A stretch of 64,000 nucleotides of DNA from Streptomyces uncialis (GTDB lineage Bacteria > Actinomycetota > Actinomycetes > Streptomycetales > Streptomycetaceae): positions 8,612,001-8,676,000 of the forward strand of contig NZ_CP109583.1 in the NCBI RefSeq assembly GCF_036250755.1, written 5' to 3'. Of this stretch, positions 45,201 to 58,826 are shown in pieces. The notes beneath the pieces were generated by a model. It did not search any database and had not been told where the DNA came from. It saw nothing but the letters and a program-made list of their open reading frames with translations. The position numbers were made by a program, and so were the translations under genes. Every line of letters begins with the position of its first letter. The first letter of the stretch is position 1.

Positions 45201-45245
45201 CCGGACCCCACCCGGACCCCACCCGGACCGGACCCGACCCGGAGA

Positions 45246-45262
45246 CCCGTCGGGCCGACGGG
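45246..45262. terminator. Hairpin between convergent genes
   Basis: A 7-bp stem CCCGTCG/CGACGGG with a 3-nt loop lies 45 nt after the ATPase stop. Confidence 0.45.
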
Positions 45263-45362
45263 ACGGCACCGCCCCGGCCCTCGGTCCGTCGGCGGCGAGC
45301 CGAGGGCCGAGGGCCGCCGGATCAGCTCCCGATACCGCCCGGTCCGCGCGGGCCGGGCCGCC

Positions 45363-46520
45363 TCAGGCGGATTTCGGGGCCTCGGGAGCGTGCGGGTAGT
45401 CGCCCGACCGGTGCTGGAAGGAAAGGATCTTCGGGTTCTGGACGACACCGTCGCGGATCTCGATGGCCTTCGAGACCGTGACATCGGAGTCCCATGCCTT
45501 GGGACCGCTCATGACCTTGCGCAGGTAGGGCAGGAGCGCCTCGCTGATCTCCCAGGTGGCGGAGTTCCACAGATGGGACGGGCTGTGATCCACCGCGTAG
45601 TTGTGACACCCCGGTCCCACCGTGAACATCGGTTCGCCGAAGGTGGTCGGACGGGCCCACTCGAAACCCATCCCCTCGTCGCAGGCGACATCGATGAAGA
45701 GGGTCCCCGGCCGGAACAGCGCCAGTTCCTCCTCGGTGACGAACATCAGCGGCGCGTCGGTGTCCTGGAGGACGCAGTTGACGATGATGTCGAACCCGGC
45801 CAGGTACTCGGCCAGCGGGACGGAACCGGCCGCGGTGACCGCCTCCAGGCGCGTCGGATCGCCGTCCACCTCCGCGTAGTGACCCATCACCACCGAGGGC
45901 ATCGGCGAGGCCACCGCCGCGGCGGCGCGCTGGGTGATCACCGTGACATCGGAGATCCCCATGGCGCCCAGGCCCGTGACCGCCCCGCGCGCCGTGGCGC
46001 CGAAGCTTATGACCGCCGCGCGCATACGCCGCCCGTAGCTGCCGGTCAGCCCGCCGAGTTGCAGGGCGTGCAGCACCGAGCAGTAACCGGCGAGCTCGTT
46101 GTTCTTGTGGAACACATGGACGCTGAAGGCACCCGTGGAGGTCCAGTGGTTCATGGCCTCCCAGGCGATCAGGGTCAGCCGGCGGTCGATGGCGAGCTGG
46201 GTCATCTTCTCGTCCTGCACGCAGTGCGGCCATCCCCACAGCACCTGGCCCTCGCGCAGCTCGGCGACGTCCTCGTGCATCGGTTTCGGCAGCAGCAGGA
46301 CATCGCACTCGGCGATCAGCTGTGCGCGGGAACGCAGACCGCCCACGAGTGGTCGCAGCGCGTCGTCGGCGATGCCGAAGCGTTCGCCGTAGCCCTCTTC
46401 GAGGTAGGTCCTCGCGCGTATGTCCGGCGCGATCCGGTCGAGGTGGCTGGGGTGCAGGGGCAGCCGGAACTCGTTCTCCTTGTGCGAGGAGGCGAGTACT
46501 CCGAGACTCATCAGACTCAT
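45363..46520 (-). CDS. Alanine dehydrogenase / PNT-family oxidoreductase
   Basis: This 385-residue protein has the N-terminal substrate domain of the family (SSHKENEFRLPLHPSHLDRI) and a Rossmann domain with RAAVISFGATARGAVTGLGAMG, then a VNCVLQDTDAPLMFVTEEEL loop. It resembles N5-(carboxyethyl)ornithine synthase or saccharopine-dehydrogenase-like proteins more than classic alanine dehydrogenase. This is inferred from its overall pattern. It would use NAD(P)H to reduce or oxidise an imine of an amino acid. ATG 46520 is used; ATG 46511 is possible. Convergent with the siderophore operon. Confidence 0.75.
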   Translation of the reverse strand: MSLMSLGVLASSHKENEFRLPLHPSHLDRIAPDIRARTYLEEGYGERFGIADDALRPLVGGLRSRAQLIAECDVLLLPKPMHEDVAELREGQVLWGWPHCVQDEKMTQLAIDRRLTLIAWEAMNHWTSTGAFSVHVFHKNNELAGYCSVLHALQLGGLTGSYGRRMRAAVISFGATARGAVTGLGAMGISDVTVITQRAAAAVASPMPSVVMGHYAEVDGDPTRLEAVTAAGSVPLAEYLAGFDIIVNCVLQDTDAPLMFVTEEELALFRPGTLFIDVACDEGMGFEWARPTTFGEPMFTVGPGCHNYAVDHSPSHLWNSATWEISEALLPYLRKVMSGPKAWDSDVTVSKAIEIRDGVVQNPKILSFQHRSGDYPHAPEAPKSA

Positions 46521-46709
46521 GTGGGTCGGCTCGTTTCCGACCGGACGCGAGGCGTTCCGGTATTGCCGTTCCCCGAGGGCGACGCCGAAGCGGATGACGG
46601 CGTGCGAGGTGCGCTCGGTAACGCCACCGTACTACTCTCCCGGGCCGCAAAGTGCCCGCCGCCCGTCCGGGCTTGAAGGGCGCTCAGGTCCAGATCCGCC
46701 CCGTGCGGG

Positions 46710-47690
46710 TCAGGCCGAGCCGCCCATGGCACCCGGATCGAGGCCCAGGTCCGGGGTCGGGTCGAGGTACACGCGGCGGATGGCGGGGAAGCGCTCGCGC
46801 AGCTGCTGCTCCGCCTCCTCGCAGGCCCATTCGACCTGCCGGGCGCTGGACGCGTCCCGGAAGTCGACCTTCGCCGCGATCAGGATCTCGCGCGGGCCCT
46901 GGATCAGAGTGGTCAGTTCCAGCACGGCCACGATGTGGGGGACGGTCAGGATCTCCTCCACCACCGCCTCGCGCATCGCGCGCGGCACCGGGCGGCCGAT
47001 CAGCAGCCGTGCGTTGCTGCGGCCCAGTACCCAGGCCACGTACACCAGCAGCAGACCGATCAGGACCGAGGCGACGCCGTCCCACACCCCCGAGCCGGTG
47101 AGCTGCCCGCCGAGCAGTCCGGCGGCGGCGAGGACCAGCCCGACGAGGGCCGCCGCGTCCTCCATGACCACGGCCTTGACCGCGGTGTCAGGGGTGTGGC
47201 GCAGATAGTGGCCCACCGGTGCGCCGAGCAGGGCCGCCTCGGCACGGGCCTGCCGGACACCGGTGCGCAGCGACCAGCCCTCCAGCAGGAACGCGACGCC
47301 GAGGACGAGATAGGAGAGCAGCGGATCGCCCAGCTCCTCCCCATGGGTGAGCGTGTGGACACCGTCGTACACGGCGAAGACCCCACCGCCGACGAAGGTC
47401 GCCACGGAGGCGAGCAGCGCCCAGATGTACCGCTCGGGGCCATGGCCGAGGGGGTGGTCCTCGTCGGGCGGGTGGTCGCCGCGTTTGAGGGCGACGAGCA
47501 GCATCAGTTCGGTGACGGTGTCCGCGACCGAGTGGGCGGCCTCGGCGAGCATCGCGCTGGAGCCGCTGACCACTCCCGCGACCGCCTTCGCCACGGCGAT
47601 CCCGAGGTTCGCCGAGGCCGCCACGATCACGGTCACGCTGCTCTCGGGAGCCTCGGCCTTCCCGCCCGGCGGGGTGTCCGTTCCGGTCAT
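46710..47690 (-). CDS. Cation diffusion facilitator family transporter
   Basis: This 326-residue protein has about six membrane helices, metal-site motifs AEAAHSVADTVTELML (helix II, HxxxD) and VMEDAAALVGLVLA (helix V), and a C-terminal ferredoxin-like metal-sensing domain (EILTVPHIVAVLELTTLIQGPREILIAAKVDF). It exports divalent metal ions such as Zn or Co in exchange for protons. The metal cannot be fixed from sequence. Confidence 0.9.
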   Translation of the reverse strand: MTGTDTPPGGKAEAPESSVTVIVAASANLGIAVAKAVAGVVSGSSAMLAEAAHSVADTVTELMLLVALKRGDHPPDEDHPLGHGPERYIWALLASVATFVGGGVFAVYDGVHTLTHGEELGDPLLSYLVLGVAFLLEGWSLRTGVRQARAEAALLGAPVGHYLRHTPDTAVKAVVMEDAAALVGLVLAAAGLLGGQLTGSGVWDGVASVLIGLLLVYVAWVLGRSNARLLIGRPVPRAMREAVVEEILTVPHIVAVLELTTLIQGPREILIAAKVDFRDASSARQVEWACEEAEQQLRERFPAIRRVYLDPTPDLGLDPGAMGGSA

Positions 47691-47789
47691 ACAGGGACGG
47701 TAGGCGGCAGGGGCCCCAGGGGCGGCACACCACGCCCGCGCCGCGCGGGTACGCGGACCGGCGCGCGGCCGACGGCGCCGGAGCGGCCG

Positions 47790-48035
47790 TCAGTTCTTCG
47801 GCTGTCCGTGGCGCCACAGCACATGGACGACGCGGATCGCGGCGAGCACCCCACCGACCGAGGCTCCCGCCAGCAGCATGAACCTCTCGACCGCGGGCGG
47901 CATGTCCCAGACGGCGGCGGGACCGGCGATCGCCGCGAACATGACGCCGCCGAGGAAGCAGGCGCTGACCAGTGCGTAGCCGATCTCGACGGTGATCTCG
48001 TCCCGGTCGGCCTGGCTGCGCCGTTCTGTGCTCAT
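47790..48035 (-). CDS. Small membrane protein, hypothetical
   Basis: This 81-residue protein has two hydrophobic segments (EIGYALVSACFLGGVMFAAIAG and FMLLAGASVGGVLAAIRVVHVLW) and charged ends. Family not recognised. It lies 99 bp upstream of the metal transporter gene on the same strand. Confidence 0.65.
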   Translation of the reverse strand: MSTERRSQADRDEITVEIGYALVSACFLGGVMFAAIAGPAAVWDMPPAVERFMLLAGASVGGVLAAIRVVHVLWRHGQPKN

Positions 48036-48232
48036 GGGTCCAAGGATCGCAGCATGCCCGCGAGGGGTCCATACGATCGAGCCGATCTCGCCAACCGCGC
48101 GGTCATGGCCGGGAGATGCGGGTTCGGTGCGGTCGTGGGCGAGCTGCCGACGGCCGTACCTCGCTCATGCGATGTGACGGCTTGTCAGATACGGGGCGGT
48201 GGCCGGCCGTCCGTGGGCCCGCGGTGGACCGC

Positions 48233-48913
48233 TCAGCCGAGCCGGGTCCCCACCCGGGCGGTGATGTGGGGTGGCGCGGTGATCGCCTCGGGGAGGGCCG
48301 CGTCGGGCCGCTCGCTCCCGAAGGTCGTCACCAAGGGGAGGGTGCCCGCCCAGATCGGCAGTGCGGCGTCCGGGCCGTCGCCGTCGTCGGGATCACCGGT
48401 ACGGATCTTGACGGAGGCCTCCTCCAGGGACAGCGCCAGAAGTACGGTCGCCGCCAGTTCCTTTCGGCTGGGACGGCGCGCGTAGTCCCACTGGCCGGGC
48501 GCGCTCTGCTCGGTGAGGCGGCGCAGAGCGGCGAGCTTCTCCGTGGGGTCGGTGACGACGCGGGGCGTGCCGTAGATCATGGCGCTGCGGTAGTTCACCC
48601 CGTGCTCGAACACCGACCTGGCCAGCACCAGACCGTCCACATGCGTGACCGTCACACACACCGTCGCCGTGGGTGCGGCGACCAGGCTCCTGCTGGCGAC
48701 GGAGCCATGGAAGTAGAGGTTCAGCGCGTCGGCCCCGTACACGGTCGGCACCACCATCGGATGTCCGTCGACCACGACGCCGAAGTGGCACAGGAATCCG
48801 GCGCCCAGGATGGCGTCCAGCGCTCCGCGGTCGTCGCTGCCCTGCTCCCGCAGGCGGTGATGACGGGTGCGGTCGGTTCCGGGCAGCTCTGCCGGTAGCG
48901 GGTTCTGCTTCAT
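48233..48913 (-). CDS. FMN-binding pyridoxamine 5'-phosphate oxidase-like protein
   Basis: A 226-residue protein from ATG 48913; an 18-residue-longer start at 48967 is less likely. It has the split-barrel FMN-binding fold: LCHFGVVVDGHPMVVPTVYGADALNLYFHGS, then VCVTVTHVDGLVLARSVFEHGVNYRSAMIYG. Members include flavin reductases and nitroreductase-like proteins. A role in detoxification or nimA-like reduction is possible; no partner is visible. Confidence 0.85.
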   Translation of the reverse strand: MKQNPLPAELPGTDRTRHHRLREQGSDDRGALDAILGAGFLCHFGVVVDGHPMVVPTVYGADALNLYFHGSVASRSLVAAPTATVCVTVTHVDGLVLARSVFEHGVNYRSAMIYGTPRVVTDPTEKLAALRRLTEQSAPGQWDYARRPSRKELAATVLLALSLEEASVKIRTGDPDDGDGPDAALPIWAGTLPLVTTFGSERPDAALPEAITAPPHITARVGTRLG

Positions 48914-49125
48914 ATCGGGTCTTTCGTCCACGCGGGCGAGGAGGTCTCCGACGGGCGGACGGAGCACGCCCCCGCGATGGGCGCCCCCGCGCTGACGCTA
49001 TCGATGCAGTCGGTAGAGCGCCACATTTCTGCCGGAATTAGTCGCGTGACGCCCCCAATGCGACGAAATCCGTTGCCGCGGCCCACCGTGCGGGTCGCTG
49101 CGCGGACGGCGGACCGCCGCTCAGG

Positions 49126-49929
49126 TCACCGCGCCGCCGACCGGGCCTGGGGCGCCGGGTGATCGGCTTCCCAGGGGGCCGGGCCGGTGGCGTCCGCCCA
49201 GGCGGTGAGTGCCTCGCTGTCGAACCGGAGGATTCCGCACTCGTCGGCGTACTCCGCCGCGGGACCTGTGAACTCGCCGGTGGTGACCAGGACCGCCACA
49301 TCCGCCTGGTGGACCGCGAAGCAGGTGCCGCCGAACCGCTGCATGTCCTGGGAGCCGACCTTGTTGACCGGGCCATAGCGTTTGCACTGCACGACCAGCC
49401 GCCGTCCGTCCGGGGTCAGGCCCGTCACATCCGCGCCGAGGTCGCCCGCGCCGCCGCTCACCTCGACGTCCTGGCAGCCGTCGCGGACGCAGAGCTCCGC
49501 TATGGCCTGCTCGAAGACCAGCGGGTCCATGGCCCCGAACATCTCCGCCGTGGACTGGGGCGTGGACTCGGGCGCGGGCACCGCTTCCGGCTCCGGTTCC
49601 GGCTCGGGGTGGTCCGGCTGCCGCCGCGGTCCGGGCACCGACGCCATCGGCTCGCGGAGCGGCCGGGCGGTACGGGCGCGAGTACGGGCGCGTGGGCGTG
49701 GCCGGGTGCGGGTGCGCCGGACGGTGGCGATGAGGGCGATGACCACGAGCAGCCCCGCGGCGTACACATAGCCCCGGTGCTCACCCGCGTTCCGGGCGAC
49801 GGCCTTCAGTGCCAGACCGGTGCCGCAGAGCAGGGTGGCCGCCAGCGCGAACACCAGGGCCGTCTGGCGCAGGCTGAAGGCCCCGCGCTGTCGCGGAGCC
49901 TTCCTCGCCGGGGTGATGGGCGGGGTCAT
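49126..49929 (-). CDS. Membrane-anchored Mrr-like restriction endonuclease-fold protein
   Basis: This 267-residue protein has two N-terminal membrane helices (TALVFALAATLLCGTGLALKAVA; GYVYAAGLLVVIALIATV), an Arg/Thr/Pro-rich basic linker with repeated RTR/RPR units, and a C-terminal PD-(D/E)xK nuclease fold with Mrr signature: DPLVFEQAIAELC, GDLGADVTGL and RLVVQCKRYGP (catalytic D and QxK), then DVAVLVTTGEFTGPA. Mrr-type enzymes cut modified DNA. Anchoring at the membrane suggests surveillance of incoming DNA. Confidence 0.85.
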   Translation of the reverse strand: MTPPITPARKAPRQRGAFSLRQTALVFALAATLLCGTGLALKAVARNAGEHRGYVYAAGLLVVIALIATVRRTRTRPRPRARTRARTARPLREPMASVPGPRRQPDHPEPEPEPEAVPAPESTPQSTAEMFGAMDPLVFEQAIAELCVRDGCQDVEVSGGAGDLGADVTGLTPDGRRLVVQCKRYGPVNKVGSQDMQRFGGTCFAVHQADVAVLVTTGEFTGPAAEYADECGILRFDSEALTAWADATGPAPWEADHPAPQARSAAR

Positions 49930-49960
49930 CGGGGCGGTCGCCTTCCTCTGCGCGCACCTG

Positions 49961-50002
49961 CGGCTGATGCGGGACCCGGTCGTCGCGGTCCCGCATCAGC
50001 CG
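49961..50002. terminator. Long hairpin between the PRC-barrel and Mrr-like genes
   Basis: A perfect 16-bp stem (49961-49976 with 49987-50002) with a 10-nt loop lies about 125 nt after the PRC-barrel stop and 31 nt before the Mrr-like start. It is likely the terminator of the former, or a leader structure of the latter. Confidence 0.55.
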
Positions 50003-50126
50003 TCGCTTCGGTGGTGGTCATCGCTGTGTCAGGGCTGGTCGGCGTCCGGTCCCCGCGCCCGTCCCGGTACTCGGAACGCGCCGGGTACGGTTCCCGGTGC
50101 CGTGGGGTGCGGCGGACCGGCCCGGG

Positions 50127-50474
50127 TCAGTGGCCGGAGCCGTAGTAACCGCCGAGCTGGTCGCGGTAGGCGGGGTCGCCGAGGTGCCTGTCCTTGTCGA
50201 ACTCGGGCGAAGCCTTGATCTCGTCCTTGGTGCGGGAGACATGGACGGTGCGCTCCTCATGGTCGACGCGGGACACGGTGCCCGCCGGGAGCATGACCTC
50301 CTTGCCGAAGATCCAGACACCGGTGTCGATGACGAGGTACTGCGAGCCGACGTCGTTGGAGTGCTTGTCCACCTTGCCGATGTGGCCGTCGGTCGCCTCG
50401 ACCCGGTAACCGGAGAGGTCGTCGTCCCGGGTATGGCCGGCGGTGGGGACGTAGTTCCACAGATTGTCGTTCAT
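50127..50474 (-). CDS. PRC-barrel domain protein
   Basis: This 115-residue protein has an N-terminal PRC-barrel (LSGYRVEATDGHIGKVDKHSNDVGSQYLVIDTGVWIFGKEVMLPAGTVSRVD) and a hydrophilic tail (DPAYRDQLGGYYGSGH). AAGGAG precedes the ATG. Such proteins are often stress-induced in Streptomyces; the exact function is unknown. Confidence 0.88.
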   Translation of the reverse strand: MNDNLWNYVPTAGHTRDDDLSGYRVEATDGHIGKVDKHSNDVGSQYLVIDTGVWIFGKEVMLPAGTVSRVDHEERTVHVSRTKDEIKASPEFDKDRHLGDPAYRDQLGGYYGSGH

Positions 50475-50768
50475 CGAGAACTCCTTCTGATGACGGCGCG
50501 GGCATGATTCCGCCCGGACGTCGAATGGGTATCCGTACAGAAAATAAGGGGACAGGAAGCGGACCGGGGTTAATTCCGGTGCGCCTGTCGTGTTCTTTCG
50601 TTGTCAGGGTTCGCCGGACGCAACGGCCGCCCCGCACGGTGCGCCGTCCCGCCTGGTGCGGTCAGCGGCGGCACCGTGCCGCGGTCAGCGGCCGTTCGTG
50701 GGCCGTCTGCCCCTGTTCGGCGAGGTCATGCCTGGTCGTCGGGGTGCGATGACCGTTGACGGCGGTAC

Positions 50769-50939
50769 CTACCAGCGGTACCAGCGGCCGCGGCTGCCGC
50801 CGTGTCCGGCGGGCCGGACGATGAAGCCGAGCACCCAGAGCACCAGCACGACGGCGGCGACCCACCACAGGATCTCCAGCGCGAACCCGGCACCGAGAAG
50901 AAGAACAGCGAGCAGAAGAACGAGAAGAAGCGGGACCAT
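50769..50939 (-). CDS. Small hydrophobic membrane protein
   Basis: This 56-residue protein starts at ATG 50939 with GGAGG 8 nt upstream. It has two membrane segments (VPLLLVLLLAVLLLGAGFAL; WWVAAVVLVLWVLGFIV) and a basic, Gly/Arg/Trp tail (GGSRGRWYRW). It resembles the short hydrophobic proteins common near stress genes in Streptomyces. The longer 136-residue frame has an unlikely N-terminus. Confidence 0.75.
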   Translation of the reverse strand: MVPLLLVLLLAVLLLGAGFALEILWWVAAVVLVLWVLGFIVRPAGHGGSRGRWYRW

Positions 50940-51093
50940 TAGTATCAACCTCCGAGATTCCGTGTGCCCGGGAAAAGGGGGCTCACACACAAGGTCCCGC
51001 CGATATTTCCCCGATTGTTTTTCCCGGGGATTCCTCCGCGGCGGAGTCCGCCACGGCCCGTCGGCGTGCGCGCCGACGCGCGGACGCCGACCG

Positions 51094-53532
51094 TCAGGTG
51101 ACGTGGATGCCGATGAGACAGGTGTCGTCGTCCGTGTCCGACCGGCTGTGGGCGAGGAGGTCGTCGAGCAGCCGCTCAAGCGGCCGGTCGGGACCGCCCG
51201 CAGCGCTGAGAAGATGACTCAGGGCGTCGTTGAGCGCGAGGTCCTTGCGTTCGACGAGCCCGTCCGAGTACATCAACAGGGTGTCGCCCTCCTCCAGCTG
51301 CATCTCCTGTTCGCTGTAGGAGACCTCCGCCACGGCGCCGAGGAGGAGCCCCTTGCCCAGCGGGAAGGTCCGGGCGCCGCGGTCGCGGATCAGGACGGGC
51401 GGCAGATGTCCCGCGCGGGCCCAGCGCAGTACGCGCGTGCGGGGATCGTAGAGACCGCAGACGACGGTCGCGGTGACCCGGGTGTCGAGGTGATGGGCGA
51501 CGAGGTTGAGCCAGGTCAGGAGCTGGCCCGGCCCCGCCCCGGTGACCGCCAGTCCCCGCAGCGCGTTGCGCAGCACCACCATGCTGGTCGCCGCCCCGAT
51601 GCCGTGTCCGGCGATGTCACCGACGCAGAGCAGGATCTGCTGGGACGGCAGGACGACGCTGTCGTACCAGTCGCCGCCGACCAGTGATTCCGTGGCGGCC
51701 GGGCGGTAGCGCACGGCGACACTCAGACCGGTGAGGTCGAGCGGTCCCTGGCTGGGCGGCATGATGGCGTGCTGGAGCTGGAGGGCCAGCCGGTTGCGCT
51801 CCTCGGACTCGGCCTCGCTGTAGGCGAGCTGGTCGCGGGTGGCGTGCAGCGCGACCTCGGTCCAGTGCTGGGACGAGATGTCCTGGTAGGCGCCGCGTAC
51901 CGTGGTGACCCGCTGCTCCGTGTCGAGGACCGGTTCCGCGATGACACGGATGTGCCGGATGATGCCGTCGGGACGTTGCAGCCGGAAGGTCACCGACGAG
52001 GGCCGCCGGTACTCGAAGACCGTGTGCAGCAGCCGGTCGATGACGGCCGTGTCGTCCGGGTGGGCGAGCGCCGACAGATCGCGCAGCGACAGGGGCGCCG
52101 AGGTGGCCGGCCTGCCGTACAGATCGAAGAGCTGACTGTTCCAGGTGATCTCACCCGTGGTCATGCTCTCCTCGAACCCGCCGATCCGTCCGAGGCGCTG
52201 CGCGTGCTGCAACAGGCTCGCCAGCCGTACGGTCTCGTCCTGGATACGCCAGACGAGGACCAGGACACCGCTGTGGCGGCTGATGCTGACATCCGCGACC
52301 ACGGTGAGCGGCACCTGGTCGACGAGCGCGGTGAGTCTCATGTGCCCGGCGCGGAACGGCTCACCGGTGGCGTGGACCCGCTCGACCCGCTCGTACAGGC
52401 CGTGTTCCTCGGCGGCCAGTGGATACGCCTCCAGCAGCAGCGCGCCCCGGACCTGGGCGGGCGGCCGGCCGGCCGGGTCGGTGAACCGGCTGTTCACATG
52501 CCGGATACGGAAATCGGCGAGCCGTCCCTCGGCGTCCAGGTGCGGGGTGAGGAGGAGCACCGGATCGCTGAGCCCCTCCGCGAGGTCGATCAGCTCGGTA
52601 CCGGGATGCGGGAGCGTCCCGGCGGCGCCGCGGCCGGGACGGGTCTCCAGGGTGTGGGCGCACAGCTGGGCGAGCGCCTCAATCTGACGGAGGATCTGAG
52701 GGGGCGGCGGGGACATGGGATCGGGCCAGCAGACCTCCAGCACCCCGTGCAGACGGCCCCCGGTGCCGGCCGGGACGGCCATCCGGCCGCCCTGGGGCCA
52801 TTCCCGTCGGCCCAGCGACGGGGTCACCGTGTCCGCCAGGCTGTGCAGGAAGACGGGTTGGCGTTCGCTCAGGGCCCGGCGCGCGAGGATGGCGACCCCG
52901 GGCGGCACATGGTGCCAGAGCGCGGCCTCCTGCGGGGTGAAGCCCGCGGAGCCGCTCAGGGCGAACGAGCCGTCCCCGGCGGCGGTCCAGATCGCGACGG
53001 CGCACGCGCCGAGCGGACGCAGGGCGTTGTCGAGCAGCGCGTGGGCCATGGCCTCGGTGTCGTCGGCGGCGAGCACACCGCTCTCCGCCGTCCGCAGCCG
53101 GACCGCCGCCGAAGGGCCCGAACCGCCGGACGGGGGAGAGGCGGTGCGCTGGACGAACTCGGCGGCCACCTGGCTGACCTGGTCACGGGCGGCCTCGTTG
53201 ACGATGTCCGCCGCCAGCTCCAGGGGCGTCAGACCGGCCCGGTCGGCGATCGCGGCCAACTGCTGGGCGGCCTGCACCGGTCCGCATCCCAGCCGCTCGA
53301 CGAGAACGCCCTTCGCCAGCTCCACCAGGGCGCGCCCGTCGGCGTTCGCCTGGGCCGCCCTGACCTCCCGCCGCAGGCGTTCCACCGTGGCCGCCAGCCT
53401 GCTGACGGGCGAGTCCGCGGCCGGCGTACCGTCCGCCGCGGGTTCCTCCGGGCGCGCTTGGGGGCCGGGCCCGCCCGGGGGCGCCGTCGGGCCGTCCGGG
53501 GCGGGTCTGCGGGGATCGTCTGCGGTGCTCAC
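51094..53532 (-). CDS. SpoIIE-type PP2C phosphatase with ANTAR, GAF and PAS domains
   Basis: This 812-residue protein starts at GTG 53532. Domains: ANTAR-like helices (about 50-120; ALVELAKGVLVERLGCGPVQAAQQL), GAF (about 150-290), PAS (about 320-420), PAS (about 450-560; PSSVTFRLQRPDGIIRHIRVIAEPV) and a SpoIIE phosphatase (about 590-810) with GGDWYD, GDIAGHG and MYSDGLVERKD metal-binding motifs. Family role: dephosphorylation of anti-sigma-factor antagonists in partner-switching stress pathways. It follows the hybrid kinase by 62 nt, so the two probably form a signalling operon. Confidence 0.9.
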   Translation of the reverse strand: MSTADDPRRPAPDGPTAPPGGPGPQARPEEPAADGTPAADSPVSRLAATVERLRREVRAAQANADGRALVELAKGVLVERLGCGPVQAAQQLAAIADRAGLTPLELAADIVNEAARDQVSQVAAEFVQRTASPPSGGSGPSAAVRLRTAESGVLAADDTEAMAHALLDNALRPLGACAVAIWTAAGDGSFALSGSAGFTPQEAALWHHVPPGVAILARRALSERQPVFLHSLADTVTPSLGRREWPQGGRMAVPAGTGGRLHGVLEVCWPDPMSPPPPQILRQIEALAQLCAHTLETRPGRGAAGTLPHPGTELIDLAEGLSDPVLLLTPHLDAEGRLADFRIRHVNSRFTDPAGRPPAQVRGALLLEAYPLAAEEHGLYERVERVHATGEPFRAGHMRLTALVDQVPLTVVADVSISRHSGVLVLVWRIQDETVRLASLLQHAQRLGRIGGFEESMTTGEITWNSQLFDLYGRPATSAPLSLRDLSALAHPDDTAVIDRLLHTVFEYRRPSSVTFRLQRPDGIIRHIRVIAEPVLDTEQRVTTVRGAYQDISSQHWTEVALHATRDQLAYSEAESEERNRLALQLQHAIMPPSQGPLDLTGLSVAVRYRPAATESLVGGDWYDSVVLPSQQILLCVGDIAGHGIGAATSMVVLRNALRGLAVTGAGPGQLLTWLNLVAHHLDTRVTATVVCGLYDPRTRVLRWARAGHLPPVLIRDRGARTFPLGKGLLLGAVAEVSYSEQEMQLEEGDTLLMYSDGLVERKDLALNDALSHLLSAAGGPDRPLERLLDDLLAHSRSDTDDDTCLIGIHVT

Positions 53533-53594
53533 CGTGGTTGCCTGATTCCTGGCCTGAGGTCGTCTCGGGGGCGGGGGATGACGGTCCGGCACCT

Positions 53595-58151
<4,557 letters not shown>

Positions 58152-58586
58152 GCCCCACCTTCCAGATCCCCAGGCATACGGTCCGCGCGGAAGCGGACAG
58201 GACCGACGGCACGGACGGGAGCGGGCACGCTCCGCCCGCCCTGCCGTGGACCACTCCCCACCCCGCGCAGCAAATACGACAGAGAGTACCGCTGGACTAC
58301 CCACTGGTACGGGCCAACTACCCGCGCCGACCATCTTCGGGCGGTCCGGACGGCGGGCTTCCGGGCCCAGGGCCCCGACCGGACCGTCCCGCCCGGGCCG
58401 ATGATCCGCGATCCGCGATCCGCGGGCGGCGGCACGGGGGCGGCGGCACTCCGCGGCGCCCCGGAAGGGAGGCCGCCTACGGTGCGCAGTTCACGGCGAC
58501 GCGACGGACAGGGAGAACGCCTGGAGCGTGCCGCTCACGGCGACGCGACAGGCGGGAACGGCCCGTCGAAGGAGCCAGGGGACGCG
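58152..58586. other. Intergenic region (435 bp)
   Basis: Upstream region of the hybrid kinase and downstream of the small membrane protein gene. I see no gene in it. The kinase promoter should lie close to 58200-58320, where a moderately AT-rich patch occurs. Confidence 0.45.
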
Positions 58587-58769
58587 TCAGTTCCTCGGTG
58601 TCTTGACGACGAGGAAGGCGGCACCCGCCAGGAGCGCCACCCCGGCGACCGTCGGTATCACCCAGCCGCCCTTGCCCCCGGTGACCGCTTGCGCGGACAG
58701 GATCAGCAGTCCGATCGCCGCGACCACGGTGACCGCGATCGCGGTCCAGAAGGCAGCCGGATGACGCAT
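58587..58769 (-). CDS. Small two-helix membrane protein, hypothetical
   Basis: This 60-residue protein has two membrane helices (FWTAIAVTVVAAIGLLILSAQAV and GWVIPTVAGVALLAGAAFLVV) and a short basic tail. GAGGAGAG precedes the ATG. No family or function recognised. Confidence 0.7.
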   Translation of the reverse strand: MRHPAAFWTAIAVTVVAAIGLLILSAQAVTGGKGGWVIPTVAGVALLAGAAFLVVKTPRN

Positions 58770-58826
58770 GATGTCTCTCCTCGGGCGGGGTCGCGGGCAT
58801 CGGAAGCACCTGGTCCTCCTGCCCCC

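Noticed and set aside
45201..45243. Tandem CCGGACCCCACC-like repeats after the siderophore ATPase.
   Set aside because: Too short and irregular for iterons or a CRISPR; simple low-complexity sequence.
50526..50531. GGGTAT as a SigB-type -10 near the PRC-barrel gene.
   Set aside because: It reads away from the PRC-barrel gene and has no matching -35.
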